Origin: RGIG3009 sp964433065
GTDB lineage: Bacteria; Bacillota; Clostridia; Oscillospirales; Acutalibacteraceae
Assembly (NCBI GenBank): GCA_964433065.1
Contig: CAYSPZ010000028.1
Coordinates: 1 to 21,796 of the forward strand
Direction of reading: 5' to 3'
DNA: 21,796 bases
Position numbers and translations under genes: made by a program. This document shows positions 1-6,571 of this stretch, in pieces. The notes beneath the pieces were generated by a model. The model saw only the letters and a list, made by a program, of their open reading frames with translations, ran no database searches and was not told the origin of the DNA. Position 1 is the stretch's first letter; each line of letters starts with the position of its first letter.

Positions 1-18
1 CGGCCGGTGGTTATGATT

Positions 19-3000
19 TTATGCTTCAGGGGTATCTTCCGTCTTGTCCTGTTCATCCGCCGCTTCCTCGGATGTGATCGGTGCTTCGATCGGTTCATCC
101 GCCGTTTCTTCGGTCACACGTACGGGTTGCACCGTAAGCGGTTGATCGGTCGAGGCGGTCAACTCCTCCAACGTGTCGGGGATCTCGTTTACCGACTGAA
201 CGGTGACGTCTTCTGCCACAAATCCTTCCTGTACGGGAACGACGGCGGCAGTCTCCGACGGTGCTAAGATCGCAACGGGTGTCGGTCGTTTTTTACGTTT
301 GAGGACGATAAACAACACCACCAACACGATCAACGAAACGAGCGAGATCGCTCCGCCGATCAGCATCCCTTTGGGAACATATTGCAGTTCGATCTCGTGA
401 TCGCCTGCCGTCAGATCGATCGCCAAAAATCCTTTATTGACCGCGACGGTTTCCACCTCGACACCGTCCACCTTGACCGTCCAACCCTCGTCGTAGGGGA
501 TTGAGGTCATCAACACACCGTCTTTGTCGGCACTGACGGTACCTTGAATGCGGTTGTCGGTGAACTCGCTGACAACCAGTTGATTCTTTTGCAACTGCGC
601 CATGCCCTGCTCGAACAGGTCTTTGTTCATCGTGGCAACGTACAGGTTACCCGTACAGGACATTTCGGAGGTGACCTCAAACGTCACGACCGTCCCTTCT
701 TCGCATTCGCCGCCGTCAATGATAAACGGTTCGTGCGGCGATACCGACCAGTTGTTACCGTTACAGGACAGGTTCATCGATTCACAGGCACCGCATTCCG
801 CGTACAGGAACAACTGTCCGCCGCTTTGCAGCGTCGCGGAGAACTGCGCCGTGCCGACCTCTTCGTCCACGTGTACGTGGAATCCCGAACTGTTGTAGGA
901 CAACGACCCGTTGAAATCATCCGAAGAGATGGGATGAAGGGTGTACAACGATTCCTGAATACCGGTAAGTGCCGTAAAGAGATCGTTCTGCGACAAAATG
1001 GGATTGTACTGTGTGTAACTGTATTGCTTGATCATCGGGTCGCTCATATAACCGAGTGCGAGCGCCGCGGTGTTCTCGTAAATGTAATAGGTCGTACCGT
1101 TTTTGGAATAGGAATCCACCTTTTTGAGTTGCGGATGATCGCCCAGATTGGATTGCAGGACCACGTACCGAATGCCGAGCAAGGAATCGGTAAACGGCAC
1201 GAACGATTTATACAGATGACTGTTCACACCGTTGATGGCATAGCCGAGACCGCCCATCAGTTTGGTGGTGGTATAATAGTTACTCGATGAGAAGGTGGTG
1301 ACACCGCGGTAATGGAACAATGCCGTGTCAACACAGGTGCGGCGCGGCAGGAATTCCATACGGTAGAATTCACCGTTTGCCTGCTTGTCACCGATGGTTT
1401 GCGTCAACTCCACCGCACCTAAGATCGCCTGCGTTTCGACGTTGTCCACGTAATTCGCGTGATCGGTGTAATGCTCGTTGTTGTTGACCGATACGAACGC
1501 ATACCCGCCGCCGAAGATCATTTCCACCGTGACGGTGAACAACAACAGCGCATATGCCACGCGGCGGCACAACCGTTTTTTGGAGGCGATCGCCAGAATG
1601 AAGGTGTAGATCGCGATCACCGCCAGATTGATATAGATCAGCGCAACACCGTACGTGTCACTGCCGAACCGTTCTTCAACAAACAGATAGGTGACCGCAC
1701 AGGCACAGACCGCCAACACGTGTTTTACTTTGATGTGATTGAGATGCCGTAACGCCTCGAATGCCATCAACAACACCACGAAACAGTATAAAAACGAGAA
1801 ACGATAGGGGAGATCGTTGGGGGAATGTAATCCGTGCCACAACAGATCGATCCAGTTAATGACGAAACTGAGCCCCATCGCCATCCACAGACCTACGTAC
1901 GCGATCCGTTTACGAAGCGGGATCCCCGAATTGAGCGCAAACAACGGTACGCACAACGCGGACAACACACCGCAGTACAGGTTGGGCAGATTTCCCGACC
2001 GAATGGTGGGGGAGTTGGCAACCAGATGACGGCCGAGCAGGTCAAAGAAATCAAAATTCGTTTTGATGTCGGGCATATCACCGCCCGCCGCCGACGTTGT
2101 CTGTAACGCGAAGTATACGGGGACCAGTAATACCGCACTCAATCCCGCACCGAGCAGGGAACAACCCGCAAACCGTCCGAAACCGATCGCGAGTGCTTTC
2201 CCCGTATGGGCAGACCGCAGAACATAGGTCGCGTAATACAATACCAAAAAGACGCATAACATAAAGCCGATGTAGTAGTTGGCATACAAGCAATACGCGA
2301 GCGAGAAGACGTATATACCGAACTTGCCGTTTTCCATCAACTCTTCAAATCCAAGCACCACGATCGGTAATACCATCACGACGTCCAGCCACATAATGTT
2401 CCAGGAATACGCGATCAGGTACATCATCATCGAATACATCACTGATACGAGCGGAATGCACAAGCCTTTGTACTTGAAGATGCGTTGTACGCACAACGCG
2501 AAGAACGCACCGGTCAGCGCATTTTTCAACAGCGTGATCACAAGGACACCTTCGGCTAACAACCGTTCGGGGAAGAGGAGCAACAAAACGTTTAAGGGAC
2601 TCGCCAGATAATACCCGAACAGGGACACGTAGTTGGCACCCAATCCCACCTCAAACGAGTAGGTGGAAAGCGATCCTTCCAGAATAGCGTCACGCAACCC
2701 CGAAAGAAGCGGTGCGTATTGGTGGTGCATATCCACGATCATACCCGTTTCGTTGCCGAACGGCCACATTCCCACAAACGAATAAGCAACGCACATGGTG
2801 GCAAGGGACAAAATACCCGACCACAACGGATAATACCAGTTCGGACGTTGCGTTACGGGTGCGACACCGTCCCGCCCCAGCTCGTCTGCGAGTAAAAACA
2901 ACAACGAACCCAGCAACACGGCGATACCGCCCGAACACGCGATCTTCTGCGCCAATCCGGTGATGGATAAAGCGTCAATGTGACCGCTGAACACCCAAAC

Positions 3001-3096
3001 CAGCGCGAAGATCACGATCGCAAACGCGGCGGCGACGATACCCGACATCAACCGCCCGTTTTGAAGATCCGAAACCCCAGTCGACTTTTCTTTCAT
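19..3096 (-). CDS. YfhO-family polytopic membrane protein (GT-C-like glycosyltransferase)
   Basis: 1025 residues. The ATG at 3096 is chosen because AAAAGGAGG lies just upstream and a promoter sits at 3128-3156; the frame is open further upstream but without a start signal. About a dozen hydrophobic segments fill roughly residues 15-600. An extracytoplasmic loop carries the motif VDMHHQYAPL (Asp122, Gln126), matching the Asp-containing first loop of GT-C glycosyltransferases. A long, beta-rich extracytoplasmic region (about 600-900) follows, then a last membrane segment (about 905-930), a KRKKRP stop-transfer and an acidic Thr/Glu/Pro-rich cytoplasmic tail of about 90 residues. YfhO proteins of Bacillus and Listeria are known to glycosylate teichoic acids from lipid-linked sugars at the outer membrane face; that role here is inference from family. 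The acidic tail is longer than I would expect. Family assignment is firm; substrate unknown. Confidence 0.88.
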   Translation of the reverse strand: MKEKSTGVSDLQNGRLMSGIVAAAFAIVIFALVWVFSGHIDALSITGLAQKIACSGGIAVLLGSLLFLLADELGRDGVAPVTQRPNWYYPLWSGILSLATMCVAYSFVGMWPFGNETGMIVDMHHQYAPLLSGLRDAILEGSLSTYSFEVGLGANYVSLFGYYLASPLNVLLLLFPERLLAEGVLVITLLKNALTGAFFALCVQRIFKYKGLCIPLVSVMYSMMMYLIAYSWNIMWLDVVMVLPIVVLGFEELMENGKFGIYVFSLAYCLYANYYIGFMLCVFLVLYYATYVLRSAHTGKALAIGFGRFAGCSLLGAGLSAVLLVPVYFALQTTSAAGGDMPDIKTNFDFFDLLGRHLVANSPTIRSGNLPNLYCGVLSALCVPLFALNSGIPLRKRIAYVGLWMAMGLSFVINWIDLLWHGLHSPNDLPYRFSFLYCFVVLLMAFEALRHLNHIKVKHVLAVCACAVTYLFVEERFGSDTYGVALIYINLAVIAIYTFILAIASKKRLCRRVAYALLLFTVTVEMIFGGGYAFVSVNNNEHYTDHANYVDNVETQAILGAVELTQTIGDKQANGEFYRMEFLPRRTCVDTALFHYRGVTTFSSSNYYTTTKLMGGLGYAINGVNSHLYKSFVPFTDSLLGIRYVVLQSNLGDHPQLKKVDSYSKNGTTYYIYENTAALALGYMSDPMIKQYSYTQYNPILSQNDLFTALTGIQESLYTLHPISSDDFNGSLSYNSSGFHVHVDEEVGTAQFSATLQSGGQLFLYAECGACESMNLSCNGNNWSVSPHEPFIIDGGECEEGTVVTFEVTSEMSCTGNLYVATMNKDLFEQGMAQLQKNQLVVSEFTDNRIQGTVSADKDGVLMTSIPYDEGWTVKVDGVEVETVAVNKGFLAIDLTAGDHEIELQYVPKGMLIGGAISLVSLIVLVVLFIVLKRKKRPTPVAILAPSETAAVVPVQEGFVAEDVTVQSVNEIPDTLEELTASTDQPLTVQPVRVTEETADEPIEAPITSEEAADEQDKTEDTPEA

Positions 3097-3127
3097 ACAG
3101 CGACCTCCTTTTGGTATATACACAATC

Positions 3128-3156
3128 AATATACCACAACTCTTTGCAAAGTGCAA
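3128..3156 (-). promoter_or_regulatory. Sigma-A-type promoter of the YfhO-family gene
   Basis: Read on the minus strand: TTGCAC (3151-3156), a 17-base spacer, TATATT (3128-3133). Transcription would start near 3121, about 25 bases before the ATG at 3096, leaving a short leader that contains the AAGGAGG ribosome binding site. Confidence 0.65.
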
Positions 3157-3160
3157 TCTC

Positions 3161-3199
3161 TGTTTAACAAAAAGCAGATGCGCCTTACACGCATCTGCT
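3161..3199 (-). terminator. Intrinsic terminator overlapping the end of the acetyltransferase gene
   Basis: Perfect 10-bp stem: arms 3173-3182 and 3190-3199, 7-base loop, followed on the minus strand by TTTTGTT. The first (5') arm encodes the last residues of the acetyltransferase (Ser-Arg-Cys), and its TAA stop (3185-3187) lies in the loop, so coding and termination signals are merged. Confidence 0.8.
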
Positions 3200-3796
3200 G
3201 TCAATTTTTCGGTTTTTGAAATAATATTCCTTATCCCGTTCACCGATCGGACGCAGTACGCGGCAAGGATTGCCGACCGCCACCACCCCCGACGGGATGT
3301 CGCGGGTGACCACACTGCCCGCACCGATCACCGTATTGTCGCCGATCGTCACACCCGGCAGAAGGATCGCGCCCGCACCGATCCAGCAATTTTTGCCAAT
3401 GCGAACGGCGGCATTGTACTGATACCCTTCGGCACGAAGAGCGGGATCAACGGGATGCCCCGCGGTCGCCACCGTCACGTTCGGACCAAACAGGGTGTTA
3501 TCCCCTACGTAAATGTGGGTGTCGTCCACCAAGGTCAGATTGAAATTTGCGTACACGTTTTTTCCGAAATGCACGTGTTTGCCGCCCCAGTTTGCGTGAA
3601 GCGGCGGTTCGACGTAACACCCTTCGCCGATCTCGGCGAACAACTCTTTGAGCAACCGTTCGCGCCGTTCGAGTTGGGTCGGCCGCGTTTGATTGAATTC
3701 GTATAAACGGTCCAAACACGCGAGTTGTTCCCGAAACAGGTCGGGGTCGTTCGGGAAATACAACCGTTCACTGTGCATCAACTCTTTGATATCCAT
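3185..3796 (-). CDS. Maltose/galactoside-type O-acetyltransferase (left-handed beta-helix)
   Basis: 203 residues, close to the usual 185-205 for the LacA/Maa/NodL family. The N-terminal helical Mac domain is about residues 3-60 (start MDIKELM), followed by hexapeptide repeats to about residue 185 ending in GAGSVVTRDIPSG and AVGNPCRVLRPI, the acetyl-CoA-binding end of the family. His114 in ATAGHPVDP is the expected catalytic base and Asn84 (YANFN) the expected substrate-contact residue. It should transfer acetyl from acetyl-CoA to a sugar hydroxyl in the cytoplasm; the acceptor is not evident. The ATG at 3796 is preferred over upstream in-frame starts because those overlap the -10 box at 3815-3820, while 3796 has GAGGTG six bases upstream. 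It is monocistronic: own promoter, and a terminator fused to its 3' end. The neighbouring YfhO gene hints at surface glycan decoration, but that is inference. Confidence 0.9.
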   Translation of the reverse strand: MDIKELMHSERLYFPNDPDLFREQLACLDRLYEFNQTRPTQLERRERLLKELFAEIGEGCYVEPPLHANWGGKHVHFGKNVYANFNLTLVDDTHIYVGDNTLFGPNVTVATAGHPVDPALRAEGYQYNAAVRIGKNCWIGAGAILLPGVTIGDNTVIGAGSVVTRDIPSGVVAVGNPCRVLRPIGERDKEYYFKNRKIDSRCV

Positions 3797-3814
3797 CTCC
3801 GTCACCTCACGACC

Positions 3815-3842
3815 ATTATACACCATACGGTTTAAAAAGCAA
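3815..3842 (-). promoter_or_regulatory. Sigma-A-type promoter of the O-acetyltransferase gene
   Basis: Minus strand: TTGCTT (3837-3842), 16-base spacer, consensus TATAAT (3815-3820). The predicted start of transcription (about 3808) is only about 12 bases before the ATG at 3796, so the leader is very short and the Shine-Dalgarno sequence is near the 5' end. Confidence 0.65.
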
Positions 3843-3873
3843 TTGTGCCTGTACAAAATTTTGGAAATTCAAC

Positions 3874-3902
3874 TTTACTTTTAGGCGCGAAAGTGATATT
3901 CT
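3874..3902 (+). promoter_or_regulatory. Possible promoter of the PHP phosphoesterase gene
   Basis: TTTACT (3874-3879), 17-base spacer, TATTCT (3897-3902), each four of six matches to consensus, 25 bases before the ATG. It is the best candidate in this short divergent gap, but weak. Confidence 0.4.
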
Positions 3903-3927
3903 AACAACAGAAAGGGGAGTCGTACCA

Positions 3928-4734
3928 ATGAAACTGACCTTTGACCATGACCTGCATATTCATTCTTACATTTCCCCGTGCGGCGGCGATCCCACCCAGA
4001 CGGCGGAAAAGATCTTAAGTTATGCTACCGAAAACAACCTGAAATGCGTCTGCGTGACCGACCATTTCTGGGACGAAAAGATCCCGTCGCCGCTGTCGTT
4101 TGATTTTAATACGTACGAACGGCTTAATGCCATTCGTCCGCTTCCGCAAAGTGAAAATACGCGGTTCCTTTTCGGTTGCGAAGCCGACCTCGATGTGAAC
4201 GGCAAGATCGGTATTTCACCCGAACGAATGAGTGAATTTGATTTCATCGTGGTGGCGACCACCCACTTTCATCACGACGACAAGGCATTGTTGCCGCAGG
4301 ACAGAGAAAGCGCACAAGCGCGTGCCAATGCGTGGGTCAAACGTTTCGATTGCTTGTTAAATTACGATCTCCCGCACCACAAGGTGGGTCTGGCACATAT
4401 GACCACCGCGTGTATGGAAACCACCTCTTATGAGAGAATGATGGAAGTTGTTAAAGCCATCCCCGAAAACGAGATGATCCGTCTGTTCAAACGCGCGGCG
4501 GAACTGGAGATCGGTATCGAATTAAACCGTGAAGCAATGAATTTCCCGCTCGAAGACGAAGATGCCTGGAAACCGTATTTCCTCGCCAAAGAATGCGGAT
4601 GCAAATTCTACTGCGGCAGTGATGCGCATAACGATAACGGGCTGAAACAAGCACCCGGCATTTACGCGCGTGCCCTTCCGTTCTTGGACTTTGACGAAAG
4701 CGACCAATATGATTTCACAAAGTTGTACAGTTGA
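3928..4734 (+). CDS. PHP-domain metal-dependent phosphoesterase
   Basis: 268 residues with a ribosome binding site GAAAGGGGAG before the ATG. The metal-binding signature of the PHP family is complete in order: His10-x-His12 (DLHIHS), Asp45-His46 (VTDHFWD), Glu85 (GCEADLD), His113 plus His115/His116 (TTHFHH), His157 (GLAHMTT) and Asp232-x-His234 (GSDAHN). PHP enzymes hydrolyse phosphoesters with a di- or trinuclear metal site; members include histidinol phosphatase (HisK type), RNase AM-like enzymes and polymerase-associated domains. The length and the single domain fit a stand-alone cytoplasmic phosphatase of the HisK/YcdX kind, but there are no histidine biosynthesis genes nearby, so the substrate is left open. 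It is monocistronic, ending in the terminator at 4763-4787. Confidence 0.88.
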   Translation: MKLTFDHDLHIHSYISPCGGDPTQTAEKILSYATENNLKCVCVTDHFWDEKIPSPLSFDFNTYERLNAIRPLPQSENTRFLFGCEADLDVNGKIGISPERMSEFDFIVVATTHFHHDDKALLPQDRESAQARANAWVKRFDCLLNYDLPHHKVGLAHMTTACMETTSYERMMEVVKAIPENEMIRLFKRAAELEIGIELNREAMNFPLEDEDAWKPYFLAKECGCKFYCGSDAHNDNGLKQAPGIYARALPFLDFDESDQYDFTKLYS

Positions 4735-4762
4735 TGAGGGTTCCGCTCGTTTCGACTGTAAT

Positions 4763-4787
4763 AAAAGCGCCCGTGAGGGCGCTTTTT
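4763..4787. terminator. Bidirectional intrinsic terminator between converging genes
   Basis: Stem AAAGCGCCC (4764-4772), loop GTGA, GGGCGCTTT (4777-4785), followed by T on the plus strand and by TTTTAT on the minus strand. It serves the PHP gene (plus) and the LytTR/DUF3021 pair (minus, stop at 4791). Confidence 0.88.
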
Positions 4788-4790
4788 CAT

Positions 4791-5207
4791 TTATCCGATC
4801 TTTTTATTCAGTTTACGACTGATGAGTGTAAGCGAGATCACCACCGTCAACCATACCGCCAGATACACCACCGCAAAGACGGCGGTAAAGATGAGCACCA
4901 CGTTTAAGTGGAACGGGATCCAACTGTTGACAAGGTAACACAACACGTAGGCGCAATACAATACCGCGAAATGCACGAGCGTCGATTTCGGCACACTCCA
5001 TTCGTCGATCTGATTGAATACCGACGCACCCGCTTGTATAAAGGCGAGCAGATATACCGATACGATGGCGACCAACACCTGCATACCCGTGAGCGAGAAA
5101 TCCGTCACCGTTTTTTGGAGAACGGCATAGATCACCCCTAAAATGATGGGACCGAACCCACCGAACATCAATCCTCTGTGTAAAAAGGTCTTCACCGTGT
5201 TTTTCAT
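4791..5207 (-). CDS. DUF3021-family four-helix membrane protein
   Basis: 138 residues with four predicted membrane helices (about 12-33, 42-63, 74-95, 100-128), a basic N-terminus (MKNTVKTFLHRG) and a basic C-terminus (SRKLNKKIG), the usual size and profile of DUF3021. It starts one base after the stop of the LytTR gene (TAG-T-ATG), so the two are probably translationally coupled. Known context: small membrane proteins encoded with LytTR regulators form 'LytTR regulatory systems', for example HdrRM and BrsRM in Streptococcus mutans, where the membrane partner restrains the regulator. I infer the same inhibitor or sensor role here; the signal is unknown. Terminated by the hairpin at 4763-4787. 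Confidence 0.8.
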   Translation of the reverse strand: MKNTVKTFLHRGLMFGGFGPIILGVIYAVLQKTVTDFSLTGMQVLVAIVSVYLLAFIQAGASVFNQIDEWSVPKSTLVHFAVLYCAYVLCYLVNSWIPFHLNVVLIFTAVFAVVYLAVWLTVVISLTLISRKLNKKIG

Positions 5208-5208
5208 A

Positions 5209-5640
5209 CTAAATACCGATCCTTTCTTTAATGACTTTCAGTTGCCGCCGCGACACGTAGTCAACGTACCCGTTCTGAAACCGTACCTTGAGCGTTCCGG
5301 CTATCGAAGCGTCAAATCGTTCCACCTTCTTGATATTCGCAAGGCAGGATTGATTGATCTTGATGAAACAAAACGGCAACTTTTCTTCCAACGTATACAA
5401 CCGTTCCCGAAGTAAAAATCGTTCCCTTTCACAAACGGCATATACTCTGTTTTGCACCACCGCCACACAATAAATATCGTCGACGTCGAGCGGTATGATC
5501 TCCTTGTCCTTGTACCCGATGATCGCCGTGTCGGGTTCTTCCGTCAACCGTCGGATCTCGCGTACCAGAGGGGTCTCTGCTTTCGCGTAGACCACCACTT
5601 TTTCCTCACCGTTCGGGTTAAGTACGACCTCGCATTTCAT
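5209..5640 (-). CDS. LytTR-family DNA-binding transcriptional regulator
   Basis: 143 residues. The C-terminal part (about 45-143) is a LytTR domain: it ends FQNGYVDYVSRRQLKVIKER, the strand-helix region with the conserved SRR.L..IK pattern, preceded by FIKINQSCLANIKKVERF, the typical F..i..s.lvN...I stretch. There is no response-regulator receiver domain; the short N-terminus (about 1-40) resembles that of stand-alone LytTR proteins paired with membrane partners. AGGAGG lies seven bases before the ATG. It is first in a two-gene operon with DUF3021, read from a strong promoter at 5664-5692. LytTR pairs usually activate their own promoter and a few targets; the divergently transcribed nitroreductase operon is the obvious candidate target, but this is inference. 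Confidence 0.88.
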   Translation of the reverse strand: MKCEVVLNPNGEEKVVVYAKAETPLVREIRRLTEEPDTAIIGYKDKEIIPLDVDDIYCVAVVQNRVYAVCERERFLLRERLYTLEEKLPFCFIKINQSCLANIKKVERFDASIAGTLKVRFQNGYVDYVSRRQLKVIKERIGI

Positions 5641-5663
5641 TTCGATTTCCTCCTTTCGCCCTC

Positions 5664-5692
5664 ATCATACCCGACCGACCGTTTACTTTCAA
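5664..5692 (-). promoter_or_regulatory. Promoter of the LytTR-DUF3021 operon
   Basis: Minus strand: TTGAAA (5687-5692), 17-base spacer, TATGAT (5664-5669), both five of six consensus matches. Transcription would start about 15-20 bases before the AGGAGG. Confidence 0.7.
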
Positions 5693-5713
5693 GCAAAAAA
5701 CCGCGTTCGGTCG
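5672..5713. promoter_or_regulatory. Imperfect inverted repeat flanking the LytTR promoter -35 box
   Basis: CGACCGACCG (5672-5681) and CGTTCGGTCG (5704-5713) are complementary at nine of ten positions and sit on either side of the -35 box. It could be an operator. LytTR proteins classically use direct repeats, so if it is functional a different protein may bind. A separate 8-bp palindrome, GCGTACGC, lies at 5733-5740. Confidence 0.3.
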
Positions 5714-5750
5714 AAAAGTACGGCTAAACGGTGCGTACGCGACGCGATAG

Positions 5751-5779
5751 TTGACCGCACGAATTTGGTGTGGTAAAAT
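5751..5779 (+). promoter_or_regulatory. Promoter of the nitroreductase-ligase-transpeptidase operon
   Basis: TTGACC (5751-5756), 17-base spacer, TAAAAT (5774-5779), five of six matches in each box. It lies 27 bases before the ATG at 5807 and is divergent from the LytTR promoter. Confidence 0.7.
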
Positions 5780-5806
5780 ATTTCCGTACAGACAGGAGGG
5801 GTACCG

Positions 5807-6535
5807 ATGAATCAGGTCATCTCGCAACTATTCGAACGAAGATCGGTGCGCGTGTTTACCGACCGCGCCATCTCACCCGAAGACAAAGCGCTCATCTTAG
5901 ACGCGGCGGCACAAGCGCCGACTGCGGGTAACCAACAACTGTATACGATACTGGATATCACCGACCAAGCACTCAAAGAAAAATTGGTCGATACCTGCGA
6001 CCACCAACCGTTCATCGCGCAAAGTCCGCTGGTACTCGTCTTCTGCGCCGACTGCCTCAAATGGTACGATGCCTATCGATCGGTCGGATGTACACCACGT
6101 CAACCGGGGGTCGGCGACCTGTTACTAGCGGTAAACGATGCCTTGATCGCCGCACAAAACGCGGTGACAGCGGCACACAGTCTGGGGATCGGCTCTTGTT
6201 ATATCGGCGACATTATGGAAAACTACGAAGAACAAAAAGCGTTGCTCGGCTTACCCGAATACGTGTTTCCCGCGGCAATGCTGGTATTCGGTTACCCCAC
6301 CGAACAACAGAAGACCCGCGAAAAACCGCCCCGTTCTCCCCGCGAACAGACCGTACACGAAAACCGTTACCGCCGAATGGACGACGAAGAGTTGCGTCGG
6401 TTACTCGAAGTCAAGGCGGGAAAACGGGACTACGAACAGTGGTTACAGGCATTCTGCGACCGCAAATACGATTCGGATTTTTCCCGCGAAATGACCCGCT
6501 CGGTCAAACGATATCTGGACGAATACCGCTTCTGA
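5807..6535 (+). CDS. Nitroreductase-family FMN oxidoreductase (NfsA/FRP-like)
   Basis: 242 residues with CAGGAGGGG upstream of the ATG. The N-terminal FERRSVRVF (Arg11-Arg12-Ser13-x-Arg15) is the family's FMN-phosphate-binding motif, followed by AAAQAPTAGNQQ, the second flavin-contact segment. The central LLLAVNDALIAAQNAVTAAHSLGIGSCYIGDI is the dimer helix and substrate-side loop in its usual place, and PAAMLVFGYP the last flavin strand. The extended C-terminus (about 180-242, KREYEQW-like stretch ending LDEYRF) matches the longer NfsA/FRP subgroup rather than short NfnB-type proteins. Such enzymes reduce nitroaromatics, quinones or flavins with NAD(P)H in the cytoplasm; the natural substrate is usually unknown. 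It is first in a probable operon: the next gene begins 36 bases downstream and I see no terminator between them. Confidence 0.9.
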   Translation: MNQVISQLFERRSVRVFTDRAISPEDKALILDAAAQAPTAGNQQLYTILDITDQALKEKLVDTCDHQPFIAQSPLVLVFCADCLKWYDAYRSVGCTPRQPGVGDLLLAVNDALIAAQNAVTAAHSLGIGSCYIGDIMENYEEQKALLGLPEYVFPAAMLVFGYPTEQQKTREKPPRSPREQTVHENRYRRMDDEELRRLLEVKAGKRDYEQWLQAFCDRKYDSDFSREMTRSVKRYLDEYRF

Positions 6536-6571
6536 ATATATGTCGCGCTATCCTAAAGGGGAGTTTTCAAT

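Noticed and set aside
544..1290. Open frame of 248 codons on the plus strand
   Set aside because: It lies entirely inside the YfhO-family gene on the other strand, has no ribosome binding site, and its Arg/His/Val-rich translation is typical of an antisense shadow.
3797..3856. Longer N-terminus for the O-acetyltransferase
   Set aside because: The upstream start codons overlap or precede the -10 box of its promoter, so they would not be in the transcript.
5720..5760. LytTR-type direct repeats upstream of the regulator
   Set aside because: Only short CGTAC matches 17 bases apart were found; the spacing does not fit the roughly two-turn period known for LytTR sites.
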